DNA from: Diphasiastrum complanatum
Lineage: Eukaryota; Streptophyta; Lycopodiopsida; Lycopodiales; Lycopodiaceae
DNA length: 64,000 nucleotides
Reading direction: 5' to 3'
NCBI GenBank assembly: GCA_029204225.1
Contig: CM055106.1
Location: 40,378,368 to 40,442,367 of the forward strand
The position numbers and the translations under genes are program-made. Position 1 is the stretch's first letter; each line of letters begins with the position of its first letter. Under the pieces are notes generated by a model, which was given only the letters and a program-made list of their open reading frames with translations, ran no database searches and had not been told where the DNA came from. This document shows, piece by piece, positions 23,023-35,745 of the stretch.

Positions 23023-23039
23023 ATGTGTGTGCAGCATGA

Positions 23040-23520
23040 ACGTCTGACACACACGAGGCGATCCTGAATTCAGGAGCCACCTCACACTTCATGACATCAA
23101 GACGAATCATGTCTAATTTCAGAAGTGCAGATCCCTCAAGATTCATAGTTCTTGGAGATGGATCCAGACATCAAGTGAACGGTATTGATTCACTCTGGCT
23201 CAACACTAACAGCAAAGACAGATGACTCGAAGACGTTCTGTTCGTGCCAACTCTACAGCAAGACTTACTCTCTGTAACAAGAATAGCAGATGCAGGGATG
23301 CATGTAACATCTTCTAACAAAGCATGCAACGTGTTTAACGCTAGCACCAGCACTCTCATTACTCAAGGTAGAAGGAAGAGCAACCTATATCATCTAAAGG
23401 TGCACCTACCTGAAGATCAAATACATCAGACCCATGAGACTCGTCAGAAACTCTATGGCACAGAAGACTCTGCCACATGGACTCAATGGCACTCTATCAA
23501 GCAAGTCATCATGGAGCAAT
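23040..23520 (+). pseudogene. Copia B1 protease region
   Basis: The frame reads AILNSGATSHFMTSRR near 23059-23105. The catalytic Asp of the D-S-G-A motif is Asn here, and B2 retains Asp. FIVLGDGSRHQVNG and LEDVLFVPTLQQDLLSV follow, with a TGA near 23222. Confidence 0.88.
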
Positions 23521-24420
23521 AACAAGGGCTAGCATCTCGAATGCAACCAATTCGACCACCTATGATGCATGTTTGAAAGGCAAGATGTCACGCACACCAT
23601 TCGTCAAAGACTCCTATAGAACGACAAAGATTCTGGAGCTGGTGCACTCTGACATCTGCGGTCCATTCAACATGATCTCAGTGGGAGGTCCAAAATACTC
23701 TATAATCTTCATTGGTGATTATAGCAAGTTTGTCAGAGTGTATTTTATTTAGAATAAATCTGAAGCACTCGATAAATTCACAGAATATGTGAATTGGACT
23801 GAGAGATGCACAGACAGCAAGGTGAAGCAGATTAGAACGGATTGAGGTGACGAATATATCTCGAATCGCTTCACTGACTTCTACAATGATCGTGGCATCA
23901 TTCACAGAAGGACTGCAGCCTACACACGGCAACACAATAAAACAAAAAAACAGGACCCTGATGGAAGCAGCCAGATGCATGATGGCATACTCGAAGGCTC
24001 CAAGGGCACTGTGGGCTGAAGCAGTAGCTACAACCACATACATCCAGAACAGAATAGGTAAATCTGGTGGTCCTCACACGACACCACATGAGCTATGGTG
24101 GGGTAGAAAACCCAACCTATCTCGTGTCAGAATATTTGGCTGTGCAGCATATGCACATATTCCTGATAAGCTTCGCAAGAAGCTTGATGAGAAAGCTGAG
24201 CAAGAATTTCTGGTAGGTTATGACAATAATTCGTCATACTACAGAATCTACATGCTAGACACGAACATTGTGAAAACAGTGAGGGATGTCAAATTTGACG
24301 AGAACAGGACAATGGCCAACGAAGACCCTGTTAGCTATGAAGTTCTGGAAAGACAATACTATGACCTGCCACCAACGTCAAAGGGAGAAAAGGACAAACA
24401 CGAAAATGAAGATTTTTGAG
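23477..24420 (+). pseudogene. Copia B1 integrase
   Basis: The N-terminal part shows KGKMSRTPF and LELVHSDICGPF with the first catalytic Asp (23580-23670). GDYSKFVRVYFI is followed by a TAG. RTD then a TGA mars the second motif. The region of the catalytic Glu near 23935 is garbled by a frameshift. The C-terminal part is well kept: RTLMEAARCMMAYSKAPRA, HELWWGRKPNLSRVRIFGC, FLVGYDNNSSYYR. Confidence 0.9.
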
Positions 24421-24567
24421 TCGTCTCCCATTCGAACGACGAATCAGACGAAGAAAGATTCGAGAGACAACCTGCCGCCGTAGTTCCTGTAAACCAAGAT
24501 GGTCCCGGACCGAGCAAAGCAGACAAGGACAAAGACGTAGTTGTTCTGGGAGGATCTCCCTACTGAA

Positions 24568-25362
24568 TTCACACCTGAAATTCCGTACAGTACCTGATCT
24601 GACCCATTCAATGTGGTTTATAGCTCAGAATCACAAGAAAACTGCAAACTAGCTAGAAGGTAGAATCTAGACAATTCCTAGCTTGAAATCTGATCAGATC
24701 TGCAAACTTTTTGATTAGATTTGCTTGTAAAACTTAGGTAGGCTCTGATACCATCCTGAATTCACACGTGTGGGACGCCCTACACATGTATTTTTTATCT
24801 CCTAAGTACAATAACACCATAAAGATCAGACTAGCATTGGTTGTCAATAAGAAAGCTGATCATACAAGCAATATTATTGTGTTACAAGCAAGATCTGTCA
24901 ACAAAACATAAGACAAAGCATCATAAATGTCGCTACTCGACTAGAGAGAGAAAGTAGCAAGTACAAAACTCGTGGAGAGAGAGAGGGCACAAAGAGCTTG
25001 TCTCCAAATTTGCATTACACACAAATTTCATCATTTTCTCAATGAGAGTACATCACATATATATAGATCCATGGACTCTTCTCCTACTTTGAGTTGAATT
25101 GGAGTTGTGGATCCACCTCTCAAGCTATCTAGACTTATCCAAGCCACCTCACTATGTCTAATTGTGCCACATAATCTTTTTATGCATTAAATGTGGCATG
25201 TAAAGTACAAATGGCAATTCCTATGGTAGCTCGAGTTTCTACTTCTAACTACCTTGAATATTTTATTCTAAGATGGGTCTATACTAAGCCAAAAGAGCTC
25301 AATTCATCTTTGGAATTTTTAGGACCCATACTCACAACATTACATAGATTTTTCAATATGGG
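24568..25362 (-). mobile_element. LTR plus leader fragment inserted in Copia B1
   Basis: B2 lacks this roughly 0.8-kb block at the same point, between the codons for a GGSP stretch and NKTTKSTSKIC. It contains a minus-strand PBS at 24741-24753 and LTR-like sequence to its right with CACACGTGTG at 24763. CTGAATTCACAC occurs twice, at 24565 and near 24757. The second LTR and body are absent. Confidence 0.7.
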
Positions 25363-25394
25363 AGATGTCAACAAGACCACGAAGAGCACCAGCA

Positions 25395-26460
25395 AGATTT
25401 GTGCCAAGCAGCTCAGCTTCCACATCAGAAGAATTCTGCGGGTTCAATGGCGAACCACAGACATTCGAGGAGACGATTGAAGGTCCATAAAAGGACAAAT
25501 GGATCCAAGCCATGAACGAAGAGATGGAGTCCATGATGAAGAACTAGGTATGGACGTTGGAGCCATTACCTCATAAGCGCAAGATTATCAAATGCAAATG
25601 GGTTTTCAAACTCAAATATGGACCCAACGAGAGTGTGACAAAATACAAGGCAAGTCTAGTAGCGAAGGGTTTCTCTCAAAGATAAAGTATTGACTACTCC
25701 GAAACCTTCTCTCTTGTCGTCAAACATTCATTCCTACATCTGTTGTTTGCATATGCATCAGCTTATGACCTCAGGATCCACATTGTGGGCGAGAAGACAA
25801 CCTTCTTGCATGGAAAATTAGACAAAGAAATCTACATGGATCAACCCCCAGGATTTGTCTGAAATTAACTTCCTGACTATGTATGCAGAATGCATAGAAG
25901 CATCTACGGTCTGAAGCAATCAGCCCGAGAATGGTACAAGAAGAAGGATCAGGCCCTGAAATCATTGGGATTCAAGCCTCTGTTGGCTGACTCCAATGTG
26001 TATGTCAAAGTTATAGATGGGCAATTATAGTTACCGTATATGTGGACGACACTTTGATACTTTGCAAGAGTGAGCAGCTAATTGCTGAAGTAAAGACAAA
26101 CATTTTGAAGCATTTTGAGATAGTGGATCTGGGAGAAGCCAGGTGTTACCTAGGCTTACAAATTGAAAGGGACTATGAGGGAGGCAAGTTATATCTTCAC
26201 CAGTCCAGATATACCCAAAAGATCCTAGAGGACTTTGGAATGTTGAACTGCAAAGGAGCAAACACTCCAATGCTTGCAGGGATGGTGCTAACAAATGACA
26301 ATTGTCCAAAGACTGAGGACGAAAGGGAACAGATGCAGCTCACACCCTACGGGAGGCTGATAGGTTCATTGATGTACCTTGCAGACAACACACATCCTGA
26401 TATTGCTTATGGAGTATTCAGGATGAGCCAATTCTGTACGAATCCAGGCTCGACACATTG
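25395..26460 (+). pseudogene. Copia B1 reverse transcriptase
   Basis: It starts SSTSEEFCGFNGEP, then WIQAMNEEMESMMKN, VWTLEPLPHKRK, CKWVFKLKY, KGFSQR and CRMHRSIYGLKQSAREWYK. The YVDDTLIL active-site motif is intact at about 26039-26062, followed by EIVDLGEARCYLGLQIERD. Stops at several points, a frameshift near 26030 and altered residues show decay. Confidence 0.92.
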
Positions 26461-27010
26461 AAATTTTGTAATATCTTCAATTAACGAGGGATTATGGCTT
26501 GTGTTATTGTCGTGGTGCAGGTCTCAGGATCCTTTCCTACAACGATGCTAGCTGGGCATCTCTCAAGGACAACTGTAAAAGCATCTCAAGAGGATGCACC
26601 ATCGCATCAGGAGCAGTAGTTCTCTGGGTCAGCAAGAAGTAGACCATTGTAGCCTAGTCATCCTACAAAGTAGAGTACGTAGCAGCAGCAAAGATGGCCA
26701 ACGAAATAATTTGGCTAAGGCAGTTCCTAGACGAATTGGAAGAAACAAGGAACGAGCCATTGGTCTTGCAGATGGACAACACCTCTGCAATACACCTGAC
26801 GAAAGAACCTGTGCTCCACTCAAAAACGAAGCACATTGTGATCAAGTATCACTTGATCAGGGATCTAATTGAAAGGAAGATGATGCAGACCACCTTCATA
26901 GGAACAAAAGATATGGTTGCTAACATCTTCACTAAAGCTCTGGACAAAGGGCTCTTTGAGAGGCAAAGGAGCAGTCTCAGGATCATAAAGCTACCATGCT
27001 TTGAGAGGGA
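26460..27010 (+). pseudogene. Copia B1 RNase H
   Basis: It shows DASWASLKDNCKSISRGC, WVSKK, VEYVAAAKMANEIIWLR, LQMDNTSAIHLTKEP and VANIFTKALDKGLFERQR, ending at the polypurine tract GAGAGGGAG before position 27013. The open frame 26694-27341 runs on into the LTR, which is probably not meaningful. Confidence 0.9.
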
Positions 27011-27012
27011 GT

Positions 27013-28055
27013 TGAAGAAACAAAGTGTTTCTGATTACAAAGCCTTGCTAGCTTTTAGCCCTTCACCTAATGAAGATGTTCGCAAACTCGAACATCTAGA
27101 GACACGAAACACGAAGAGTTTCGCGAACACGAAAGTCAACAGAGACGAAGACGAACGGTTTGCCAACACGAACAGTTCGCGAACACGAAGGATCCACGAA
27201 CGAGATTCTGTTGCGGTCCAGCAAGAGAGAAAGGCAGACAAGGTAAACAAAACCAACGGTGGAAATGAAACCCGTTCTGTCCTCGCGCTCCAAGGAGTAC
27301 CACCAGAGATCACGCAAGTACCCAGAAGTACAGAGATCTAACCTGATGGCATGACGTCAACAGATACTTCCTAGGTTGTGGCTAATCTGCCACTCTTGTA
27401 ATTCCCTGATTAGTTGTAGATGTATAATCACTCTAATCTTAGGTTTACATAAAGAGACCGTACTTACTAGATAATACTTGACATATATCAAAATAGGATA
27501 CACCGTGTGTAACTGTAAGAGAAGAGATACTAAAGAGGTCTGATGCTATTAAGCAATCAAGACGAACACAGATAGAAGCTCCGCCTGCGTGCGAGAATAT
27601 AATTCTGTCTAGGATCAGAAGATCCAATTGTCTACTAGTAAAGCAAAACTACTACTCGTGAGAGAACCGTGTTTCTCTCACGCCAAGGCATTGCATGGAT
27701 TCGCATGCAGTGCCATGAAGAAATCACAGAAAATCAATATAGATTATTTTCAAGTCGTGTCTAATCTTGGACGTTGAATTCTTATGCAGTTTATTTTCAT
27801 ATGTCTGAGTTTTCTTGTTCCCTTTGAATTCTGCACCTTGGTTGAAATTAAGTCGAATGCTATATTAATTTTATGAACGTAGATCAATAATAACTGACTA
27901 CTCTCTGGAGGATTGTAGGAGTGTTTCAGCTGGCAGTGCCCAACGAACGCATCTGAACTCCATCCGAATCTTGAAAGAGAGTTGCAACTATTTCGTAAAT
28001 TTTTTCTCCTCACGATTCTCATCAGTCGTATCAAAGCATCTCACAATTCTCAACA
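27013..28055 (+). repeat. 3' LTR of Copia B1
   Basis: It starts TGAAGAAACAAAG after the purine tract and ends CTCAACA. Small indels distinguish it from the 5' LTR. Confidence 0.9.
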
Positions 28056-29497
<1,442 letters not shown>

Positions 29498-30080
29498 AAA
29501 ATTGAGCATCAAGGAAGTGTTTTTCAAGTTTACTTTACTTGTTCTATCTCATGTAGATGTGTGCAAATTGTCAAGATTTGGTAAAACTAGCTACATTGGT
29601 GAGTATCATCTTGATGTTGGAGTTGTACTAGCATTTTGGCTGGTTTTTCTGATGTCACTCATTCATGGCCACATCATCAAGTGTTGATGATATCTTATGG
29701 CAAGATGGAGATGGAGCCTCATTCATGGAGGTCTATGGTGGAGATATATCAAGAAAGGACAAAGAGAGAGAATACAAGCAAGCAAATGGTTATCACTCAC
29801 ATTTATTGTTTGGTTGCTGTAATTTTTCAGAGAGTTCAAAGTTTATAGCATGGAAGAATCATCTCATTTACATTCTATTTGGTTCTTCATGTTCTATTTA
29901 TATCTTGATGTGTAAAATTGATGTAAGAGATAGTGAACATCCAAAGTGGACACTATTCTCTATATCAATTATGGATGATACTTTAAAACATTGGCAAAGG
30001 ACTTGTTTATGAATCCTAGGATATCACTTGGAGTGTTATCAAAGTCTATGCTAAAACTAGTTGCAGAGGGAGTGTGAGAG
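29498..30080 (+). pseudogene. Unknown 115-codon frame joined to Copia A 3' end
   Basis: 29665-30012 is open and starts MATSSSVDDILWQDGDGAS. I do not recognise it. The last 90 bases (29990-30080) match the Copia A RNase H end and polypurine tract at 7540-7625, including LGVLSKSMLKLV and GCAGAGGGAGTGTGAGAG in DNA. A Gypsy piece cuts the LTR off at once. Confidence 0.5.
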
Positions 30081-30089
30081 ATTTCACCT

Positions 30090-30705
30090 TCTTCGTAGAT
30101 CACCAAGCCCTATTGTATTTGGTAAATAGACCATGCACGACCGGGCGGATCACCTGATGGCTGCTGCTCCTCCAAGAGTTCAACTTTAAAATAGTTGTTC
30201 ACAAGGGAAAGCAACACTATCTGGCCAATCACCTCTCACGGATCCGCAACATTCTTGAGAGTAGACAAGTCCCTGATGCAATCCTATTCTATGTCTATGT
30301 CATCCCTGAATGAGCTACCAACATAGTTGGATATCTTATGTTGGGATGTCCTCCCTGTGAGATGAACAAGATAGAACGACACAAGTTGATTATCAAATTT
30401 GTCCCTTAGCTTAATGGAAATTCAGAACCACCTTTAAGCTGAGCACCAGACAGACTCCATTTCAAATGGTGTATGGACAGAAAGCCGTAATGCCTACTAA
30501 ATTTGTCGTTCCAAGTCTGAGAGTCGCCATCGTTGAACGACCTAGTACAGAGAAATCTACCAAGAGGAGACTTGAAAATCTTCTCCAACTTCATGAACCT
30601 CGCTTCCTAGCACTTCACACCCTAGTTCTAGAGAAACAGCGTAGGAAGGCCTGGCATGATCGGAATATCAAGAACAAGGATCTTGTTACATACCTATGTA
30701 ACTAG
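30090..30705 (+). pseudogene. Gypsy RNase H end and integrase C-terminal remnants
   Basis: 30090-30250 reads VDHQALLYLVNRPCTTGRI, then WLLLLQEFNFKIVVHKGK and LANHLSRI, the end of Gypsy RNase H. 30430-30705 reads RQTPFQMVYGQKAVMPTKF, RLENLLQLHEPR and RRKAWHDRNIK, the Gypsy integrase C-terminal region. The integrase core between them is deleted. Stops occur in both pieces. Confidence 0.85.
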
Positions 30706-30738
30706 CAGTACTTCAGTGACCCCTATATGTCCATTCAG

Positions 30739-31748
30739 TGTTGGGGGCTAAATGGCAAGTTACCCTTGGATAAGAGGTACCCTTAGGATTAAGGATAGGT
30801 GCCTTTGGATAAGGGTAGGCAAGTGACTATACCTTGGTCGGAGGTATGGAATCAAGTTACCCTTGGATAAGGGTACCTTAAGGGTATGTGTCTTTAGATT
30901 AAGGTACTAGTGTCCTTGGGTAAGAGCAGGTATGTATCTATGCCTTGGTCATAGGTATGGAACCTAGTGAGGTGTTACAAATCATTACCATAGGTGTATT
31001 GGCTATTTTCTAAACCTTGGGCCTCAACCTTGAACCGTATCACTTTATTGGTCTTGGACCAAACTATACAAGCACAACTTGGGAAATGAGACCTAGTAGG
31101 AGGGCACCCTCCCAGATTGTCCATTGAGTTCCCAACTCCCACAAGAAAGGCATTCAAAGAGTCATAGATTATGGAAGAGGTTTCTTGACCTTTCATAAGC
31201 CTATGAAGGTTCTTCAACTCCCCTAGGCCTCTCTCTTTCTCATTGGTTGTGCATGGAACTCCATAGTGTATTGGAGGGTGCCAATTGCTATCTATATGAG
31301 GGGAGGAGGGCACCCATTGGAAGGGGGGAGATATCTCTTGTTTGCTATGCTTATGCTCTAGTGTGGCTACTAGTGTATAGAGTGTTTTCTTGTGTGTAGT
31401 ATGTTTAGGGTCTGGATCTTGCTTATGGCATGAGACATAAGCAGGGTTCGGATCTTGAGTATGCTATGGTGTGTGGTCGTATGCTTGTGATTATTTATTG
31501 GTTAGCAAGGGGGTGCTAGATAGGTCTTGCTTGGAGCTTGGATCTAGCTATGGTTGGGTGGTGAATACTTGAGGCCACTTGTTATCTACTTTTGTGATTA
31601 AGATTAGGGAAACAGGTGGAGGAGAGATCCATGTAGGCTTGAAGATCCTTACTTGCAGGTGGAGGCATCCTAGCTTGGAGTTGGGGAGCATCTTGGATCT
31701 TGCAAGTTAATTGGAGGACCTTTGGAGGCACTACCTTCGAATTAGGAG
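30739..31748. other. Gene-free stretch after Gypsy, probable LTR
   Basis: It begins TGTTGGGGGCTAAATGG and contains a tandem block. The rest shows no frame of note. Its place after a Gypsy integrase end suggests a 3' LTR, but no second copy is in the window. Confidence 0.4.
30757..30963. repeat. Tandem duplication, about 100-bp unit
   Basis: Two diverged units each start with AAGTTACCCTTGGATAAG and end with CCTTGGTC..AGGTATGGAA. Shorter GGATAAGGGTA words recur within them. Confidence 0.7.
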
Positions 31749-32578
31749 TGTGAAAAATGCAAAAATTATGCTTGGTCAAGGCCAAAATCATGTATATAGG
31801 ATGATTGCACATGTGTAGAGCCTGTTCCCACGTGTTAAAGTAGTGTAATTGTCATGTACCATAATCATATAGGTTGTACATATGATTTAATTCAAGTTCT
31901 AGTGGCTAAAAAGGCCAAAAACTAGTTTTCTAGACATATGACACATGACATCAATCTATTGATTGCATGAGCCACATCCTTTGGTTAGGTGTCACACCCC
32001 ATGTGTAGAGGACAGCTCACATGTGTGGAATAAGTTGAAGTAGGCGAGTTTTGACTTCTAGAAGATTTCCAAGTAGATCTCCATATAGTAGAAAATTGGA
32101 CCAAAAATGCTCAAAATAGAAAGTTTGATCCAAGTGTCAATTTCACATGATGATTTACCATATGACAAAGCATCCTCACACATGTGAGATTTGATGCATG
32201 ATCAGTACCTCAAGCTCCAAGAAGTGTATATATAGAGGCATATGTGGCCATAATCAACATGAAACATCAATCTTGATTTTGGAAGCAATTTTGTGTCAAT
32301 CTCTCCATTTGTCTACATTTGTTTTGAATGTTTTGAGTTTCTATCATAGTATACTTTGTTTTCAGGTTGGAGTCCGTGCTTTGACAAGTTTCACACGTGT
32401 GAAACCAGCAAGTACATTTACCTTCATTAATGATTGTTCTTGTTAGATTTTCATGCCTAGAATTGATCTAGATTGATCTAAATCTTGTGTAGATTGATAG
32501 ACCAATTGTATCTAACATCCAACCCCTCTTGTGATCAGATTAGGATCCATTCTTGATTCTATTTTGCAGGTTTCCACA
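31749..32578 (+). repeat. LTR of the Copia C/X family, plus strand
   Basis: It starts TGTGAAAAATGCAAAAATT after a purine-rich GGAG and ends GGTTTCCACA. It matches the reverse of 15928-16757 nearly throughout. CACACGTGTG lies at 32392. A 30-bp extra stretch separates it from the PBS. Confidence 0.82.
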
Positions 32579-32608
32579 AGGAGGACGTCCTGAATTCATT
32601 TGTAATAC

Positions 32609-32620
32609 TGGTATCAGAGC
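32609..32620 (+). promoter_or_regulatory. PBS, initiator-Met type
   Basis: TGGTATCAGAGC lies 30 bases after the LTR and 36 bases before a Gypsy-type gag ATG. Confidence 0.8.
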
Positions 32621-32656
32621 TAGACAAAGGATGGAAAACACACACTAGCAACTCCA

Positions 32657-33480
32657 ATGGATCAAACCAATGAAAACCCATCATTTGATCTATCAAACCC
32701 ATCCAATGTGGCACAAGATCTTGAACTTTTATACCAACAAACTCAAGCCACTAATAAACAGCTTCTTGAAACTAATCAAAGGAACCAAGATTTAGAGTCT
32801 AGGTTAGCCAACCAGAAGAAGCATGTAGTTCCATCTCCAGTAAAATTGTTTAAGGGGGAGAAGAAAGATAGGAAATTTCAAGTGATAATTTCATGGATTA
32901 ATGTATGGAACAAATACTTTGGCATGAATCAATTTCCTGAATGTGAAAAGTTGTCCATTGTAACTATGTTCCTTGAAGGAAGAGCCTTAGTATGGTGGGA
33001 TGACCTAGTTGCAAAAGGCAATCAACCTTGTACATGGGATGATTTTTGCATAGTTTTTAATAAATACGTCCTACCACTATTAGATGACTATGAACACTTT
33101 CAAAAGTTGAGTCATTTAACAGTGAATAAAGGTTTGGAACAATTTATTCAAGATTTTCATGAGTACTTAAATCTACTTTATAGTGACATTCCACCAAAGG
33201 TACAAATGTTAATGTTTATTGATGGGTTACCAAAAGATTACCAAGTGGATGTTCATAGGAACCATCCAAAAACCCTAGGGATGCAAAGTATTTTGATGAC
33301 ACACCTAAGCCATCTAGGAGTCACCAACCTAATGAGCCAAAAAAAAGGTTTTTAATTCAAGAGGAAGGGTAGGAAAGCTATTAATAAAACACATCCCAAT
33401 TCCAACAATCCTAAGAAAACTAAAAAAAAAACCTTTAAAAAACATCAGGGTGGCAAAGACATAGCTGAAGTTCGTAACAG
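32657..33480 (+). pseudogene. Gypsy D gag
   Basis: The ATG at 32657 opens 232 codons. An N-terminal coiled coil (LELLYQQTQATNKQLLETN) precedes a typical Ty3-type gag core: VSPVKLF-like VPSPVKLFKGEKKD, FLEGRALVWWDDL, WDDFCIVFNKYV, GLEQFIQDFHEYL, FIDGLPKDY. The frame stops at 33353 in a Lys-rich tail with no zinc knuckle left. It is unusually well preserved. The upstream LTR is of a Copia-like family, so the pairing of LTR and gag is unexpected. Confidence 0.85.
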
Positions 33481-33483
33481 GCT

Positions 33484-34365
33484 ATATTTGGGAAGATTTG
33501 TAGTCATATTCTTAGATGATATCTTAGTGTTCAGTAAGACTTTGGCAGAACATAAAGATCATCTTAGGATTGTCCTGGACATCCTAAGAAGGAAAAATAT
33601 CTTTGCCAAAGAGTCTAAGTGTGAGTTTTTTGCTAAGGAATTTCCTACTTGGGGCATAAGATTTTCGAATGAGGAGTGGAGATCGAGGCCACTCATATTC
33701 AGAGGGTTATTAAATGGCCTATTCTTACCACAATTTGGGAAATCAAGTCTTTCTTGGAGTTTGTAGGATTTTTTCGTTGACATATTTTCCAATTTGTTCG
33801 ATTGGCATTTCCTCTTACCCAGGCCTTGAAAGACCATAAGAAGCTAAGCCAGAGGGCTAAGAGTCCACTAGTGCAGTGGACAGAGGATATGTATAATTTT
33901 TTTAAGTTGCTTAAGAAAAGTGTTACTTTAGCACCAATACTAATCATTGGCGATCCTAATAAGGCTTCTATGGCTAGGATTGATACCAGTGACCATGCTA
34001 TTGGAGCTGTTTTGATGCAGAATGGACATCATGTTGCTTATGAAAACAAGAAAATCAATCCTGCTCAATCTAGATATTGTACCTATGAGAAGAAACTGCT
34101 TGCAATTGTTCATGTTTTAAAAATTTGGTGACATTATTTATATGGAGCCAGATTTGAGATTTTGACAGATCATCATACTCTTCGATATTTCTGTGATACT
34201 ACAGATTTAAAGGAGAGGCAAGCTAGATGGGTTGAGCTGATGCAAATCTTTGACTTTTCTATGCGTTATTGTAAAGGAAGTCAAAATACTCTAGCGGATG
34301 CTTTGAGTCGTTTACCAGTTATTAATCAGTTATGCTTTACTTTTATAGAACCGGGGCTCTTTTAG
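33484..34365 (+). pseudogene. Gypsy D RT palm end and RNase H
   Basis: It starts abruptly at [16 protein letters not shown], the RT active-site strand, then [20 protein letters not shown]. Protease and the RT front half are deleted between gag and here. After frame breaks it continues with PLVQWTEDMYNFFKLLKK, then RNase H: IDTSDHAIGAVLMQNGHHV, YEKKLLAIVHVLKIW, DHHTLRYF, QARWVELMQIFDFSMRY, NTLADALSRLP. Confidence 0.9.
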
Positions 34366-34439
34366 TCTCTCCAAGGACTATATGAGTTCGATCCTTTTTT
34401 CAGAAAGTATCGGTAACAAGTACTTTCTGGAGTCGATTC

Positions 34440-35195
34440 AGGTATGCAAGATTCCTCAAATAAGGAAAAGACTGAAAGGGATTTTGCTATTCAAAACAAG
34501 ATTTTGTTTCGTAAAGGCAAGGTGTGTGTATCGGAGGATGACACAGTAAGGGCCCAAATCTTCCGTGAGTGTCATGATAGTCCATGCACAGGACATCCGG
34601 GTATACTAAACACTTGACTTAGTTCGACAATAAGATGAAAAGTCAAGAAGAGGCCTATGTACGCACATGTGCTAAGTGCCAATTAAATAAAGTAGAGAGG
34701 CTAAAAGCTAGTAGCCTATTACATCCTTTAGATATTTCTACCGGAAAGTGAAAAAGTATATTTATGGATTTTGTGGTCAGGCTTCCACCTACAGGGAAGG
34801 GCCACGACTCGGTTTGGGTCATCGTTGATAGACTTAAAAAGTTTGCTCAATTTATCCCAACAAAAACTACTGTTAAAGCTTTAGAACTAGCTCACCTTTT
34901 TGTTGAGAAGTGTTTTCGCAGTACGGGCTGCCTTGCGATATTGTTAGTGATTGTGATCCAAAATTCACTTGGAATTTTTGGCAAGCAATGTTTGAAAAGT
35001 TGGAAACAAATTTAAGTATGAGTTCTACAGATCATCCGAAATTAGATGGTCAAACAAAAGGGACCAATTAGATGATGGAGGATATGCTGCAAGCATATGT
35101 GGGCCATCGGTAGTCTGATTGGAAAAATTACCTTCCAGTAGTGGAATTTGCATATAATAGTGCAAAACACTTAGCAACCGCTTTGAAGAAGCTTT
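34440..35195 (+). pseudogene. Gypsy D integrase
   Basis: It shows FRECHDSPCTGHPG (zinc domain), then after stops MDFVVRLPPTGKGHDSVWV, VDRLKKFAQFIPTKTTV and CDPKFTWNFWQAMFEKL. Catalytic-region remnants STDHPKLDGQTKGTN and VVEFAYNSAKH follow. Stops and shifts are frequent. It ends in Copia sequence at about 35195. Confidence 0.88.
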
Positions 35196-35199
35196 ATGA

Positions 35200-35732
35200 G
35201 TTCAAGTTTATAGGGTTTTGACTCTAAGAAGACAAATCTTTCAAAGTTTGCAAAGAGTGAAGAGAGTCCAAATACTTTTGTTTTGAGAGTGAAAGCTTTG
35301 AATGATGAGTTGGCTTGCATTGATGAGGATTAAGGAAGGAGAGCTTTGCCAGGTTTTTCTTAATCGATTGTTGATGCTCATGCTAACATTCTTCAAAGTA
35401 TTGCTATTCAAAAGACTTTGCCAAGTTTGATGGATCTTCAAGAGATCTTGATCAATGAAGAATATAGGCTTCAAGCAAGAGGTGGATCTTCATCAACATC
35501 TCAAGTTGGAGAGGAGGCTTTGTTCATCAAGGGCAAAAGCAAAAGCAAGTGGTCTAAAGGGAAAGATCAAGGGGAGGCTCTTTCAAATGGCAAAAAGAAA
35601 GATAGATCAAAGCTCAAGTGCTTCTATTGTGGCATCAAAGGACACTTTGCAAGTGAGTGCTACAAGAAGAAGAGAGATCAAAGAGACAAGCAAGGTAATC
35701 TTACTCTTGATGAGAATGGTTTGGATGTTTAA
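35200..35732 (+). pseudogene. Copia A-type gag fragment
   Basis: It reads NTFVLRVKALNDELACIDE, SIAIQKTLPSLMDLQEIL, a Lys/Ser-rich stretch, and an intact zinc knuckle CFYCGIKGHFASEC at about 35621-35660. It resembles Copia C gag, and ends at a stop (35730) just before unit U copy 3. Confidence 0.88.
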
Positions 35733-35745
35733 AATGCAAATGATG

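Larger units (their letters stand above)
20856..28055 (+). mobile_element. Full-length defective Copia B1
   Basis: It has both LTRs (20856-21907, 27013-28055), a PBS and a complete gag-protease-integrase-RT-RNase H order over 7.2 kb. It interrupts unit U. The flanks are GTTTT (20851-20855) and GTTTC (28056-28060), and the uninterrupted copy on the other strand near 43906 reads GGAAACC at the same site. Many stops, frameshifts, a changed protease Asp and an 0.8-kb secondary insertion make it inactive. Confidence 0.93.
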
